The translations under genes and the position numbers were made by a program. A DNA stretch of 64,000 nt from Falsiroseomonas ponticola (GTDB lineage Bacteria > Pseudomonadota > Alphaproteobacteria > Acetobacterales > Acetobacteraceae), in NCBI RefSeq assembly GCF_016805305.1, contig NZ_JAERQN010000001.1, positions 1,510,522-1,574,521 on the forward strand. Direction: 5' to 3'. Below the pieces are notes generated by a model, which worked only from the letters and a program-made list of their open reading frames with translations, ran no database searches and was not told the DNA's origin. Positions within the stretch are counted from its first letter, which is position 1. Each line of letters starts with the position of its first letter. Positions 38,417-48,550 of this stretch are shown here, piece by piece.

Positions 38417-40474
38417 CTACAGCCGCTCGACGATCCGGAAGGCGCGGTTCAGCAGCGGGAAGCTCCCGCGCGTGGCGGCAGCCTCCTCGCCCGGCTGGTT
38501 CACCGCACCCCAGATCGTGCGTCGGTTCGTCTCTGCCCGCGTGTCGCCGGTCTCCGGGATCCAGAGCGCGTCCCGCGCCGCGCCGAGCCGCCGCACGAGG
38601 TCCCGGTGTGCATCCGTCGCCTCGGCGCGCGAGAGCGCCGGCAGCGTGAAAGCCGCAAAGCGTGGGTTGGCCAGCGCGGGCACGACGAACTCGGCGCCGG
38701 TGAGCGGATTGCGGTCGCGCTGGTCGAGCACGACGCGCCCCTCGCGCACGCCGTAGGCCATGCCGCGTCCGAGCCGCCACAGCGGCCCGGCGGCGAGGAT
38801 GCCGATGTCGATGGCCGGCAGCGAGGCGTCGGCGACGTCGACCAGCAGGTACCGCCCGGTCGCGGCGCCGCTGCGGATCAGGACGACGTTGCCGTTGGCC
38901 TCGTCGCCTGTGCTCGCGGGTACAGCGCTCGTGTCGTGCGCGATGCCAGCTGCATCGATCGAGTAGCCGGTGCCGGACAGCGCCACGGCCTGACCGTTGG
39001 TGAGGCGCGCGGCATAGACCCGGATCGCCCGGTAGAAGACCTGCCGCTCACCGGCGGTGATGTTGAGCCGGTTCATCGGCGGCATGACGACCGAGGCCGA
39101 GGCGCCAAGCTGGGTGCCGTTCTCGGCCGCGACCGCGTCGTTCGTCGCGGCCGCGATCGCCCCTCGCGTGACGACGCTGTTGGAGCGCGTGACGGCCGCC
39201 TGGAGCTGGACGGCATTGGAGCGGACTACACGGTGCGTCAGGCTGACGCTGGTCGCGCTGGCGCCGGTGACACGGACCTGGACGGAGTCGACGTTGCTGC
39301 CGTTGTCCAGGCTCACATGCCCGACGAAGCCCGTGGCCGCCGTCGCGGCGGTCTGCTGCTCGACGTGCAGCGTCGCCGCGCCGGAGACCGCCACGGTGAG
39401 CGAGCCGCCGTCCGCCGCACGCGTCGCCGCCGCCGGCGTCCCCGCGGCGGGCAGGATGGGCATGGTGGCGAAGGCGCCGAGCTCGACCTGCGGCAGCGCC
39501 AGGCGGACGGTGACGTCGTGGGTGCCGGCGTTGAAGTTGAAGGCCGCGAAGGGCCGGATCCGCGCCACGGTGGCACCGCCCGAGAGCGTCATCACCTGCA
39601 CGGCCCGCTGGGCGGCCAGCCGCCCCGTGCCGGGGACCGCCTGGTTCTCGAAGCCCTGGCGGACCACCGTCGCGGTGCTGGTGAGCTCGGCGATCCAGGC
39701 CTGATGCGTGGCGATGCCGCCTGCGGCGACGGCCTCGAGCTTGGCGAAGTAGGAATGGGCGAAGGTGTTCCCGTTGGCGCCGGCGATCGCCGAGGAATCC
39801 TCGAACCAGACGTAGCCGCTGCCGGTGCCGGAGGGCACGGTCCCGGTGAAGCGCACCGCCACGTAGGGCATGCCGTTCTCGGTGCCGGTCCCCGCGATCT
39901 GCGCCGCGATGCCGTTGGCGCCACCGATGGCCCAGTTGGTCGGGGCCGTGCCGGGACTGCCGACGACGGCGCCCTCGGCGCGCGGGTTCCGCACCCCGTT
40001 GGTGCGCGCCGGCTCGACCAGCAGGCCGAGGCGCGCGAGCGTCGCCGGGTCGTGCGCGATGCGCCATTCCGAGCCGGCGGCGACGGCGAGGTCCCCGGCC
40101 GCGTTGAAGACCGTCGCCTCCCCGGTGCCGGCGCCACCCCGCGTGCCGGACCAGCCGGTCATGGCCGAGGGCGTGGCGGCGAGGAAGTCGAGCGCTACGA
40201 GCGGCGTCGCCTCGACGAGGGCCTCCAGCGTCCCGAGCCGCCAGCGCGCGGTGGCTGCGGTGCTCAGGTTCGTCGAGACCAGCGCCACCGCCTCGACCGG
40301 CGTCGCGCCGCCGAAGTCCACCAGCACCGACGCCGCCCCGCCTGTGAAGCGCCCGCGCAGCCGCGGCTGCGGGTCGCGCAGGTTGGCCGCGGGCATGCTG
40401 GCGGCGGTCGGCGTCAGCGCGGTGAGCGCGACGGCGTCGCGGACGCGCTCGTCGTGGAGGAAGGCGCCGGGCAT
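38417..40474 (-). CDS. Large phage tail-tip/receptor structural protein
   Basis: A 685-aa protein opening with a beta-rich discoidin/carbohydrate-binding-like segment (RLRGRFTGGAASVLVDFGG). A long Ala/Thr/Val/Gly-rich beta region follows, and a conserved-looking C-terminus ends in ETNRRTIWGAVNQPGEE. Position after the baseplate-like protein, and composition, fit a tail-tip adhesin. It overlaps the upstream gene by one base. No enzyme motif seen. Confidence 0.65.
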   Translation of the reverse strand: MPGAFLHDERVRDAVALTALTPTAASMPAANLRDPQPRLRGRFTGGAASVLVDFGGATPVEAVALVSTNLSTAATARWRLGTLEALVEATPLVALDFLAATPSAMTGWSGTRGGAGTGEATVFNAAGDLAVAAGSEWRIAHDPATLARLGLLVEPARTNGVRNPRAEGAVVGSPGTAPTNWAIGGANGIAAQIAGTGTENGMPYVAVRFTGTVPSGTGSGYVWFEDSSAIAGANGNTFAHSYFAKLEAVAAGGIATHQAWIAELTSTATVVRQGFENQAVPGTGRLAAQRAVQVMTLSGGATVARIRPFAAFNFNAGTHDVTVRLALPQVELGAFATMPILPAAGTPAAATRAADGGSLTVAVSGAATLHVEQQTAATAATGFVGHVSLDNGSNVDSVQVRVTGASATSVSLTHRVVRSNAVQLQAAVTRSNSVVTRGAIAAATNDAVAAENGTQLGASASVVMPPMNRLNITAGERQVFYRAIRVYAARLTNGQAVALSGTGYSIDAAGIAHDTSAVPASTGDEANGNVVLIRSGAATGRYLLVDVADASLPAIDIGILAAGPLWRLGRGMAYGVREGRVVLDQRDRNPLTGAEFVVPALANPRFAAFTLPALSRAEATDAHRDLVRRLGAARDALWIPETGDTRAETNRRTIWGAVNQPGEEAAATRGSFPLLNRAFRIVERL

Positions 40475-42033
40475 CAGTCGGATCCTGCGAGGATGATCTC
40501 GACGCGCCGCCCGGCCAGCGCCTCACGCCAGCCCACGACGACGCCGGAGAGGCCGGCGTCGAGGCCGTAGGCCGGGTAGGCGATGCGCCCGATCTGGCCG
40601 ATCTCGATCTGGCCGAGGTAGCGGTCGGTGGTGACGGCCACGAGCCGCGGCCCGCGCTCGACCCAGTCGCGCCAACGCCCCGCGCGGGCGGTCGCGGCCG
40701 CCTCGGTGGCGTAGAGCCCGGGCAGCGCCAGGCTGCGCTGCTGGGCGACACGGCTGGTGACAAGGCTGCTCTCTGCCCGGGCCACGGACTGCGCGGCCTC
40801 GAGGCGCTGACGGTCGGCGGCAGGAACACTGCCCGCCATGTTGGAGAGCGGCGACCAGTTGCGGCCCCAGGCCACCTCGACGGCACGCGGCGGCGGCTGG
40901 AAGGCGGCCGGCAGGGCGACGGGGCGGCATTCGAGGATCCAGGCCGCGGGGATGTCGAACTGCGGCACCGGGTCGCGCGCCAGCGGGTCCGAGAGCCGCA
41001 GCCGACCGGTGCGATCACCGGCGAGGATGGCGCCGCACCCCGCCAGCACGGTCTCGACCGCTGCCAGCGCGGTGGTCGGTGTCGCGCCCTGGTAGAAGCC
41101 GATCGGGCCCGGCAGGTCGGCATCGGCCAGCGTCCAGGCGTCGGCGTCGAACTCCGCCGCGCCGAAGCCGGGACCGAGCGTCTGCAGCAGGCGGCGCAGC
41201 ACGCCCGCGGTGGTCTCGACATAGCCCTCGCCGGCGTCGCCGCGCACGTCGCAGGTCACCGCGCCGTCCGGGCTGGCGCCGATCTGGAAGCATCCCTGCG
41301 CCGGCCAATCGCGGGCCTGCCCGACCGTCGGCGTGCCGGCGACGAGGGTTTGGGCGACGCCGCGGATCCGCACCGCGTCGTGCGCCTGCACTGCGCGCCA
41401 GGATGACTGCCAGGTCGGCAGCGCGCCGGCGCCAAGGTCGACGTTGCCGAGGAACACGGGGGCCGCGTTGAAGATCCGGCCCAGCGCGACGGGCTTCGGC
41501 TTGCCCTTGAGGTCCGCGCCGCCCTCGAGGCCGCCGGTGCCCTGGTAGAGGATGGGCTGCAGCGGCGTGTTCAGCCGGTCGGTCGCATCGGCGAGCGCGA
41601 TGCGGGCTCGCTGGCCCTCGGTGCGGTCGACCGCAGCGACAGTGCCGGCGAAGACCAGTCGGGCCTGGGCCAGCGGCGTGCCGACATCGGAGGCGCGCGG
41701 GCTGCGCACCTCGGCGAGGCGGACCGCGACGGCGCGGCCGGTGGCTGTGCCGTAGCGGGCGAGGTCGGCGGCGAAGCCGTCGCCGTCCCAGATCTCGATC
41801 GCCGCGGCGGCGAGCGCGGCGCGGCCGCCGAGCCCGAGGGCGTCCACTGCAGTCTGGCCCACCTCGACGTCGCCGAGCAGGCGCGGGGTCCAGGGCGTGC
41901 TGGCCGGCGTGTCGGCCGGCGCGCTGGCATAGCCGGCGGAGGCGATGCGCAGCGTGCGGAGGTTGCTCGGGCTGACGAAGGCAGCCGGCAGCGTCGCCGG
42001 GGCGAGCGCGGCGGCGGGTGCGAAGGCTTCCAT
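40474..42033 (-). CDS. Phage tail/baseplate-hub-like protein
   Basis: A 519-aa protein (a perfect AGGAGG site precedes its start). The middle has repeating beta segments (ARLVFAGTVAAVDRTEGQRA, then GKPKPVALG) typical of tail hub proteins. The C-terminus contains AVTTDRYLGQIEIGQIGRI. It likely forms part of the tail tip to which the adhesin attaches. Family membership is inferred from position and pattern. Confidence 0.65.
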   Translation of the reverse strand: MEAFAPAAALAPATLPAAFVSPSNLRTLRIASAGYASAPADTPASTPWTPRLLGDVEVGQTAVDALGLGGRAALAAAAIEIWDGDGFAADLARYGTATGRAVAVRLAEVRSPRASDVGTPLAQARLVFAGTVAAVDRTEGQRARIALADATDRLNTPLQPILYQGTGGLEGGADLKGKPKPVALGRIFNAAPVFLGNVDLGAGALPTWQSSWRAVQAHDAVRIRGVAQTLVAGTPTVGQARDWPAQGCFQIGASPDGAVTCDVRGDAGEGYVETTAGVLRRLLQTLGPGFGAAEFDADAWTLADADLPGPIGFYQGATPTTALAAVETVLAGCGAILAGDRTGRLRLSDPLARDPVPQFDIPAAWILECRPVALPAAFQPPPRAVEVAWGRNWSPLSNMAGSVPAADRQRLEAAQSVARAESSLVTSRVAQQRSLALPGLYATEAAATARAGRWRDWVERGPRLVAVTTDRYLGQIEIGQIGRIAYPAYGLDAGLSGVVVGWREALAGRRVEIILAGSD

Positions 42034-42050
42034 GGATCAGCCTCCTGGCG

Positions 42051-42140
42051 TCAGCCGCCCTGGCCGCGGACTTCGATCTCGACGAGGACGACGACGGCGG
42101 CGGGCTGGCCGCCGGGGATGAGGATCGGGCGCGTGGGCAT
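42051..42140 (-). CDS. Possible 29-aa phage peptide
   Basis: A short frame (MPTRPILIPGGQPAAVVVLV, then EIEVRGQGG) sits exactly in the gap between two tail genes, starting 3 bases after the upstream stop. Codon bias matches neighbours. It may be a real tiny protein or leftover sequence. Confidence 0.35.
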   Translation of the reverse strand: MPTRPILIPGGQPAAVVVLVEIEVRGQGG

Positions 42141-42143
42141 CGA

Positions 42144-42605
42144 TCAGACCGCCAGGATCGCGTCGGGGTCGAGGCCGAGCGCCGCGAGGAAGCCGCGCAC
42201 CTGGACGTCGTCCTGGGCGATGGTGCTCGCCGCCTCCCACCGTTCGCGCAGCAGCAGCTCGGCGTCGGAAAGCTCCGCGTCGGGCCGGCCGATCTTGAGC
42301 GCGGCGCGGGCGTCGCGGAGCTTGCCGGCGACGCCGACGCGCTCGACGACGGCGAGCTTCGGGATCAGGGGCGGCGCCGCGGGCGACGGGTCGGGCGGCG
42401 TCGGCGGTGGCGGTGGATCGACGATCGTCACCTCCGACATGCCGCCGGCGCGGGCGATGGCCTCGACCAGCGGCGCCTCGACCGGCGCGGGCAAGCCGAC
42501 CGAGGTGCGGTGATCCTCCAGCGCCGCGATGAACGCCTCGACGCGCCCCTCCAGCGTGCCGGCGAAGCCGTCGTAGACGGCGCGCGCGATCTCAATGCCC
42601 GGCAT
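42144..42605 (-). CDS. Phage tail-region hypothetical protein
   Basis: A 153-aa protein: a helical N-terminus (MPGIEIARAVYDGFAGTLEG), a Pro-rich linker (VDPPPPPTPPDPSP), and a helical C-terminus ending QVRGFLAALGLDPDAILAV. The linker and placement between fibre and hub suggest an attachment or tail-fibre assembly role. No family recognised. Confidence 0.5.
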   Translation of the reverse strand: MPGIEIARAVYDGFAGTLEGRVEAFIAALEDHRTSVGLPAPVEAPLVEAIARAGGMSEVTIVDPPPPPTPPDPSPAAPPLIPKLAVVERVGVAGKLRDARAALKIGRPDAELSDAELLLRERWEAASTIAQDDVQVRGFLAALGLDPDAILAV

Positions 42606-42608
42606 GGC

Positions 42609-43877
42609 TCAGACTCCCGCGAAGAGGGCGTAGTTGCAGATCAGGGCGGGCGGCATGTTGGCGGAGCCGCCCGCGCCGGCGTTCTGGATGCTGATGCCGG
42701 TGCCGGCGGGGCCGTGGTTGTGGTCGCCATTGCCCTGCACGAAGCTGCCGTCGCCGTAGTACTCCCAGGCCGCCCTGCCGTACTTGAAGACACCCTTCTC
42801 GATGAAGGTGACGGGATTGGCGACGGGGTTCGCCGGCACCCAGCGATAGGGGCCGTAGATTGGGAAGCCATCGCCGTCGGTGCCGTAGGTGTTGTCCCAA
42901 TAGGTCTCCTGGCCGATGACCAGGCCGTGGCCGTGCCAGCCCGCGTTGCCGTGCCAGTGCGAGGGATCGTTCACGCCGTGGGCGTGCACCGGCATGCGCT
43001 CGTCACCGCCGCCGGCGCCAAGCGTGCTGCCGGCGATGCCGCTGTTCCCTGCGGTCACGCGGTTCGCCGCGGTGCCGCCGAGGTTGTCGCGCCCGAAGAT
43101 CGCACGACCGCGCAGGTCCGGCGTGCCGAAGGTGGTGCTGCCGTCGCCGGCGCCGAAGCTCGTGCCGATCGCGGCGAAGAGCGCGGCGTAGGCGCTGCGC
43201 GAGAGGTTCTGCCCGTTCGGCCAGACGCAGAGCGGCGGCAGTGAGGTTCCAGCGATCGGGATCAACTCGCCGACGATGCGACCGAAGTTCTGCGGGGCGG
43301 CGAGCAGCGCGGTCCAGCCCGAGCCGGTGTTGAAGAGCTCCGCCGAGAAGCCCGGGTTCAGCGTGACGGTGGCGCCGCCGTTCACAGTCTCCGTGCCGGC
43401 GGGATCCACCACCAGGTCGGCGGTGCCGCTGTTGCGCACCAGCACGCCCATCCCCGGCGGGACGACGGCGACGGTCGGCAGCGCAAGGGTCGCGGGCGCC
43501 GCCCCCGTGAAGACCACGAGGTTGCCGAGGTCGGCGAGGGAGAGGGTGGCGCCGGCGGCGAGCGGGAGCACCTCGCGCGCATTCGGCTCCAGCACCGCGA
43601 AGACATCCTTGGTGCCGGCCGGCAGGGCCACCGGGTTCCCGGCGTTGCTGCTGGCCAGCACCGTCGCCCGCGTGAGCGCGCCGGGGCTGCCGCCGTCGAA
43701 CTGGCCGTGGCCGATCTCGAAGCCGGTCGCCCAGGAGATGCAGTAAAGCACGCGCCGGGCCGAGGTCCCGAAGGTCGCCTGGAAGCCGCGCATCGCCGAG
43801 GCTGCGGCGTTGAGCGCGAGCGGGCCGGTGCCGGTCGTGTCGGTCGATTGCTGGGTGCGGTAGCCGAGGATGGGCAT
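42609..43877 (-). CDS. Tail collar/fibre protein
   Basis: A 422-aa protein with a phage tail-collar domain: IPIAGTSLPPLCVWPNGQNL, SRSAYAALFAAIGTSFGAG, then TFGTPDLRGRAIFG. The Gly/His-rich end (HAHGVNDPSHWHGNAGWHG) resembles metal-binding receptor tips. The N-terminal part (YCISWATGFEIGHGQFD) is beta-rich. It probably contacts the host surface. It sits just downstream of the tape measure. Confidence 0.8.
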   Translation of the reverse strand: MPILGYRTQQSTDTTGTGPLALNAAASAMRGFQATFGTSARRVLYCISWATGFEIGHGQFDGGSPGALTRATVLASSNAGNPVALPAGTKDVFAVLEPNAREVLPLAAGATLSLADLGNLVVFTGAAPATLALPTVAVVPPGMGVLVRNSGTADLVVDPAGTETVNGGATVTLNPGFSAELFNTGSGWTALLAAPQNFGRIVGELIPIAGTSLPPLCVWPNGQNLSRSAYAALFAAIGTSFGAGDGSTTFGTPDLRGRAIFGRDNLGGTAANRVTAGNSGIAGSTLGAGGGDERMPVHAHGVNDPSHWHGNAGWHGHGLVIGQETYWDNTYGTDGDGFPIYGPYRWVPANPVANPVTFIEKGVFKYGRAAWEYYGDGSFVQGNGDHNHGPAGTGISIQNAGAGGSANMPPALICNYALFAGV

Positions 43878-43894
43878 CGATCGTCCTCAGTGGA

Positions 43895-46800
43895 TCAGGC
43901 GACGCGGCGAAGCAGCGCCTCGTTCTGCGCGGTGAGGCGGCGCAGCTCGACGAGCAGGGTGCGGAGCACCTCGGTCTGCTGCTGGCCGGTGGAGAGGATG
44001 GCGAGCTCGACGCGGTCGGTGCCGGTGGCCTGCGCCTCGAGCAGCGACGCCAGGTTCGCGGTGTCGGCGCCGGGGACGGCCTGGCGGATGGTGCTGGCAA
44101 TGTCGGCGACGAGGCCGGCGTAGCGGTCCGAGGTGCCGAGGAAGTCGCGCGCGACCGGCAGCACGCTCTGGGCGAGGCGGGCGAAGTCGGCGACCTCCTC
44201 CTGCGTGGCGCCGTCGGCGAGCGTGCCGCGCGCGGTGTTCAGCGCCTGCAGCCCGGCGAAGTAACGCGTCTCCGGGGCCAGCCCGCCGAGATCGCCGATG
44301 GTCAGCTGCTCCAGCAGGCCGCGCGCAGTGGACTGCCGGGCGCGCTCCTGCGCCAGAGCCTGCTGGTTGTAGCGCTCGACGATGGCGAGCCGCTCTCCGG
44401 CGAGCGTCTGCTCGAGGCGGGCGATGCGGTTCCAGTAGTCCGCAGTGCCCTCCACCCCGAGCTGGAACAGCGTCTCGCGGAGCTGCCGTACTTCCTCGCG
44501 CGCGGTGTTGTCGAAGGCGGCGAGGTCGGCGCCGCGCTCGTCGCCGGCAAGGCGCAGCCCACGGGCGGTGAGGTTCGCGTCGACGGCCTGGAGCCGGTTG
44601 GCACGCTCCTCCTCCAGGCGTGCGATGCGCTCGGCGCGGCGGGCGTTGAGGTCGGATTCGGAGAGGCCGAGGTCGCGGGCCCTGGCCGTCGCCTCGTCGA
44701 AGGTCCGATTGAGGTCCTCCAGCGCCTTGAGGAACCCGCTGACGCGATCCGGCTTGCTCAGCGTCTCGAACACGCCGCGGACCCAGTCGACGGCGTTCAG
44801 TGCCTCCTCGAGGCCGGCGCCGCGCGCGCCGAGCGTGCCGAGGGCGGTCTGGACGTTGGCGTTGCCGCTGCGCAGGCCGCGGGTGAGTGCTGCGCCATCG
44901 AGCGCGCGCGGGCTGCCGCTGGCCTGGCCGAAGCCGATCGCGCCGCTGATCGCCTCAAAGCGCAGGTCGCGCTCGCGGATGGCGGCGTTGATCCGGTCGA
45001 GCTGCTCCTGCACCGCGGCTCGGGAGCCGGCCTCGTCCCAGCGCTTGCCGCGGGCGGCGGTGATGGCGAGCTGGCCGGCCTCGTTGACGCCGTAGAAGAC
45101 GTCGCCACCGGCGCGCCTCGCCATGCCCTTTTTGGTCGGGCCGAACAGCGCGCCACCGCCCCCGCCGAGGGCGCCGCCGATCAGGCCGCCGATGAGCGTG
45201 CCAATGCCCGGGATGATCGAGCCGATGGCGGCACCCGCCAGTGCGCCGGCGCCGGCGCCGATGGTGCCGCCGGGCCCGACCGTGCCACGGATGCCGCCCA
45301 CGATTGAGGAGGTCAGCATGCCGGCGCCGAAGCCCGCGGCGGCACCGCCGAGCAGACTGCCGAGTGTGGTGCCCATGCCCATCGAGCCGAGACCCGAAGC
45401 GGGCAGCACGGGCCCGGCGACACCGGCGGGCAGCGCCGCGGTGGCGGCCGCGCCGGAGGAGGTGGTCCAGAGCGTCGTGCCGAGCAGCCCACCCGAGCCG
45501 GTCAGGCCAAGCGAGGCGCCGAAGCCGGAGAACATGCCTCCTGAGCCGGTGAGGCCGAGGCTCTCGCCCAGTCCCGAAAAGATCGAGGACCCGGCGACGC
45601 TGGAGAGACCCGACACGGCGCTGCCCGCTGCGCCGCCTGCAGCGTCGCTACCGCCACCGCCCACGAATGCGCCGGCCAGCGTCGGGCGCGCCGTGCCGAA
45701 CACCGCATTCGCCAGCGGATTGACCAGACCGAGCTTGGCGAGGTCGGCCGCCGCGCTGGCCAGCACCGACTTGGCCAAGCTGCCGAAGTCGACCGCCGCC
45801 TTGCCCCCGGACGTGAAGGCATTGACCAGCCCCTGGCCGATCCGGTCGAAGGCGTTCTCGCCGATGCGGGCGAAGGCATCACGAGACTGCTGCTCGAAGC
45901 GCTCGACAGACGTCCGCGCATCGTCCATCGCGCGCTCGCGGCTGCGGCGCGCCTCGGCCTCGCGGCGCTCCTGCTGCTCCCCGGCCCGCGTCAGCGCGGC
46001 CTGCACGGCGGCGGCGGGAAACACCGTCTGCCCGGCCGGGGCGCTCTCGTATTCGATCTCGCGCACACGGCGCGACGTTTCGCGCGCCGTGTCGCCGAGC
46101 CGTTTGAGGGCGTCGTCGCGCTCGCGGTCGGCGGCGGCCCGCAGGCGCTGCGCCTCCGCGGCCTCGACCGCGCCGCGTGACAGCAGCGCGTCGATGTCGC
46201 GGATGCGGGTGGCGTGCTCCTCACGGATGCCGCGCTCGCGGTCCAGCGCCTTACGCAGGTCGGCGAGGCTTGCCTCGTCCCGCCGGCGCTGGCCCTCCGC
46301 GCGCTGGCGCTCGGCCGCCTCCTGCTCGCCGAGCCGGCGGACGAGAGCCTCGCGCTCGATCTGCTCGACCTCGCGGTTGAACCGCTCGAGCTCGGCGATG
46401 GCGCGCTCGCGGTCGGCGCGCAGCGGGTCGGCCTGGCGGCGCAGGGTCTCCAGGATGGCGTCCTCGGGGACGGTGCGGCGCGGATTTGCCTCCAGCGCGG
46501 AAATGCTGCGCTCGATCTCGGCCGACTGCCGGTCGGCGTTGGACAGCCGCTGCTGCGCCGCAGCCTGGCCGGCGCGGGCGGTCTCCTCCGGCGTGCCGAG
46601 GCCAACCGCGACGCGGGTGCGGTCCACCGCGGCGGCCGCGGCCTGCGCGGCACGGGCGATCGCCTGCGAGAGGCCAAGGGCGCGGTCGAGGTCCGCCGCG
46701 AAGCGCGTCATCGCCTCGCCGAGGATTGAGAAGGACCGGCCCATGGTGGGCGGCAGCTTCTCGAACTCGGCGTTGATGCGCTCGCCGGCCCTGAGCAGCG

Positions 46801-47566
46801 CGGGCATCACGACGTCGGCGGTGAGCTTGCCCTCCTCGCCCATCTTGCGGAGCTCGCCGACACCGACGCCCAGCTGGCGCGCGAGCGCCTCGGCGAGCGT
46901 CGGCATGTTCTCCAGGATGGAGCGGAGCTCGTCCCCCTGCAGCTTGCCCGAGGCCAGGGCCTGGCCGAGCTGCAAGACGGTGGAGGTGGTCTCCGAGGTG
47001 CTCGCGCCGGCGATGATGCCGGCCTGCTGCACGGTGCGGACGAGGGCCAGCACCTGGTCGTTGGTGGCACCCACCTCGCGCGCGGCCAGCGCGAAGCGGG
47101 CGAAGGCGCCGGCGCTCTCGGAGACGGCGACGCCGGTCTGCTGCGACAGGCGGTAGAGGCCCTGGTAGGCCGCCTCCGCCGCGGCGACGGAGCCGGTGGC
47201 CGCCTGCAGGCGGGCCAAGGATTCGGTGGCCTGGTCGCCGGCGCGGGCCACGGCGACGCCGGCGGCGACGGTGCCGGCGGCGAGCGCGGCGATGGCGGTG
47301 GCGGCAAGGCCGGCACCGGTGGCCACGCCTGCAAACACACGCTCCGCCGCGCCGAGGCCGACGCCCATGTTGGCGAAGGCGCGCACGGCGCCATCCGAGG
47401 CGGCGGCGAGGCCCTGCAGGGCAGGCTGGGCCGCGGCGGAGGCGGCGTCGATGCGACGGAGCGCGCGCTCGCCGCTCTCGCCGACCTGCTCCAGCGCGCG
47501 GCGCGTCGGCTCGGCGTTGTCGGCGGTGAGGCGGATCGCGATGGTGCGCGCGGCGCTGCCGCTCAT
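43895..47566 (-). CDS. Tail tape measure protein
   Basis: A 1223-aa protein. The N-terminal tape-measure domain includes QQTGVAVSESAGAFARFALA, TSTVLQLGQALASGKLQGDE and LPPTMGRSFSILGEAM. Long Arg/Glu-rich coiled-coil segments follow (residues about 330-560). Then comes a Gly/Ala-rich hydrophobic stretch (about 700-830) that can span the host membrane, and more coiled coil. It sets tail length and helps DNA entry. Start overlaps the DUF6441 stop (ATGA). Confidence 0.93.
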   Translation of the reverse strand: MSGSAARTIAIRLTADNAEPTRRALEQVGESGERALRRIDAASAAAQPALQGLAAASDGAVRAFANMGVGLGAAERVFAGVATGAGLAATAIAALAAGTVAAGVAVARAGDQATESLARLQAATGSVAAAEAAYQGLYRLSQQTGVAVSESAGAFARFALAAREVGATNDQVLALVRTVQQAGIIAGASTSETTSTVLQLGQALASGKLQGDELRSILENMPTLAEALARQLGVGVGELRKMGEEGKLTADVVMPALLRAGERINAEFEKLPPTMGRSFSILGEAMTRFAADLDRALGLSQAIARAAQAAAAAVDRTRVAVGLGTPEETARAGQAAAQQRLSNADRQSAEIERSISALEANPRRTVPEDAILETLRRQADPLRADRERAIAELERFNREVEQIEREALVRRLGEQEAAERQRAEGQRRRDEASLADLRKALDRERGIREEHATRIRDIDALLSRGAVEAAEAQRLRAAADRERDDALKRLGDTARETSRRVREIEYESAPAGQTVFPAAAVQAALTRAGEQQERREAEARRSRERAMDDARTSVERFEQQSRDAFARIGENAFDRIGQGLVNAFTSGGKAAVDFGSLAKSVLASAAADLAKLGLVNPLANAVFGTARPTLAGAFVGGGGSDAAGGAAGSAVSGLSSVAGSSIFSGLGESLGLTGSGGMFSGFGASLGLTGSGGLLGTTLWTTSSGAAATAALPAGVAGPVLPASGLGSMGMGTTLGSLLGGAAAGFGAGMLTSSIVGGIRGTVGPGGTIGAGAGALAGAAIGSIIPGIGTLIGGLIGGALGGGGGALFGPTKKGMARRAGGDVFYGVNEAGQLAITAARGKRWDEAGSRAAVQEQLDRINAAIRERDLRFEAISGAIGFGQASGSPRALDGAALTRGLRSGNANVQTALGTLGARGAGLEEALNAVDWVRGVFETLSKPDRVSGFLKALEDLNRTFDEATARARDLGLSESDLNARRAERIARLEEERANRLQAVDANLTARGLRLAGDERGADLAAFDNTAREEVRQLRETLFQLGVEGTADYWNRIARLEQTLAGERLAIVERYNQQALAQERARQSTARGLLEQLTIGDLGGLAPETRYFAGLQALNTARGTLADGATQEEVADFARLAQSVLPVARDFLGTSDRYAGLVADIASTIRQAVPGADTANLASLLEAQATGTDRVELAILSTGQQQTEVLRTLLVELRRLTAQNEALLRRVA

Positions 47567-48300
47567 GCGCGGCGCCCCAGCTCACCGGCGAGCGCGCGCG
47601 CCAGGATACCGGGTGCGCGGCGACGCACGGCGGCGACGTCGAGCCGCTTGCGGAGGCTGACCTGACGCAGGAGGAAGAACATCGGGACGAACCCCTGGGC
47701 GAGGACCTCGCGGGCGCGGCGCTGCTGGCCGCGGCGACGGCCGGTGAGCACTTCGGCGTTCGGTCCGACGAAGAGCCGCAGCCGGCGGCTACGGCGCGCG
47801 ATGCCGCTGGCGGCGCGCACGCGCAGGCACCAGAGCCGCACGGACGGGTTGGACTTGGATCGGATGACGAAGGCCTCGCGGCGCGCGGCCTGCATCTGCG
47901 CCGGCGTGACGCGGAGCCCGCCGCGGGCGGAGGCACCGCGCCGGCCGCCGGCGGCGTTGTAAGGCGTCGGGAAGGCGAGGTAGCGGCCGCCGCGTGCGAC
48001 GATGGGGATGCCGCGGTCGAAGGCGTCGACCAGCTTCGGTGCGTTGGTCCAGACGAGGGCCGCGGGGCGGAGCGTGCGTGGCGCGGTGGCGGGTGGCGGG
48101 TAGAGGCTCAGGCGCCAGGCATTGGCCACGGCGCGGCCGCGGTCGGTGAAGCCGGCGGAGCGGGCCTGGGCGCGAAGCTCGGCCTGGACCTCGCGGCCGG
48201 CGCGCTCGACGCCGCGACGCATCGCGCGCGCAACATCGCGGACCTCGGCCTCCATTCCAGCGCGAAGGTCGCCGCGAACTGCAGCGGTGATGAGGGGCAT
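47563..48300 (-). CDS. DUF6441-like phage tail/neck protein
   Basis: A 245-aa, very Arg-rich protein opening MPLITAAVRGDLRAGMEAEV. The middle carries VWTNAPKLVDAFDRGIPIVA and RYLAFPTPYNAAGG, which I recognise from DUF6441 phage proteins (HK97 gp10-like neighbourhood). It lies directly before the tape measure and is separated from the tail chaperone by the inserted HEPN gene. Confidence 0.7.
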   Translation of the reverse strand: MPLITAAVRGDLRAGMEAEVRDVARAMRRGVERAGREVQAELRAQARSAGFTDRGRAVANAWRLSLYPPPATAPRTLRPAALVWTNAPKLVDAFDRGIPIVARGGRYLAFPTPYNAAGGRRGASARGGLRVTPAQMQAARREAFVIRSKSNPSVRLWCLRVRAASGIARRSRRLRLFVGPNAEVLTGRRRGQQRRAREVLAQGFVPMFFLLRQVSLRKRLDVAAVRRRAPGILARALAGELGRRA

Positions 48301-48550
48301 GGAAGTCGGTCCACCGTTGAGGTGCGTGGAGCGCCGAGGTCACGCCTCCGTGGGCCGCCTTCGACCCAAAAGCGACGGCCGTGTCCACGGCCAATATGCC
48401 CGGTGTTGAGGCGCAAGCAGACCTCGCTCCCCAGTAGCAGAGCCCGGCCGTTCGCAGTTTCTCCGGTCACACCGAAAGCAGTTGTAGGTTCCCCGGGTGG
48501 AACTCTGGCGCAGTCTAGGCAGGCGCCGATGAAGGGGTGGGTAAAACCGT
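48301..48550. other. Gap flanking inserted cargo gene
   Basis: 250 bases between the HEPN cargo stop and the DUF6441 start hold no convincing gene. A minus-strand frame with CLDCARVPPGEPT runs across it but has no start or family match. Confidence 0.3.
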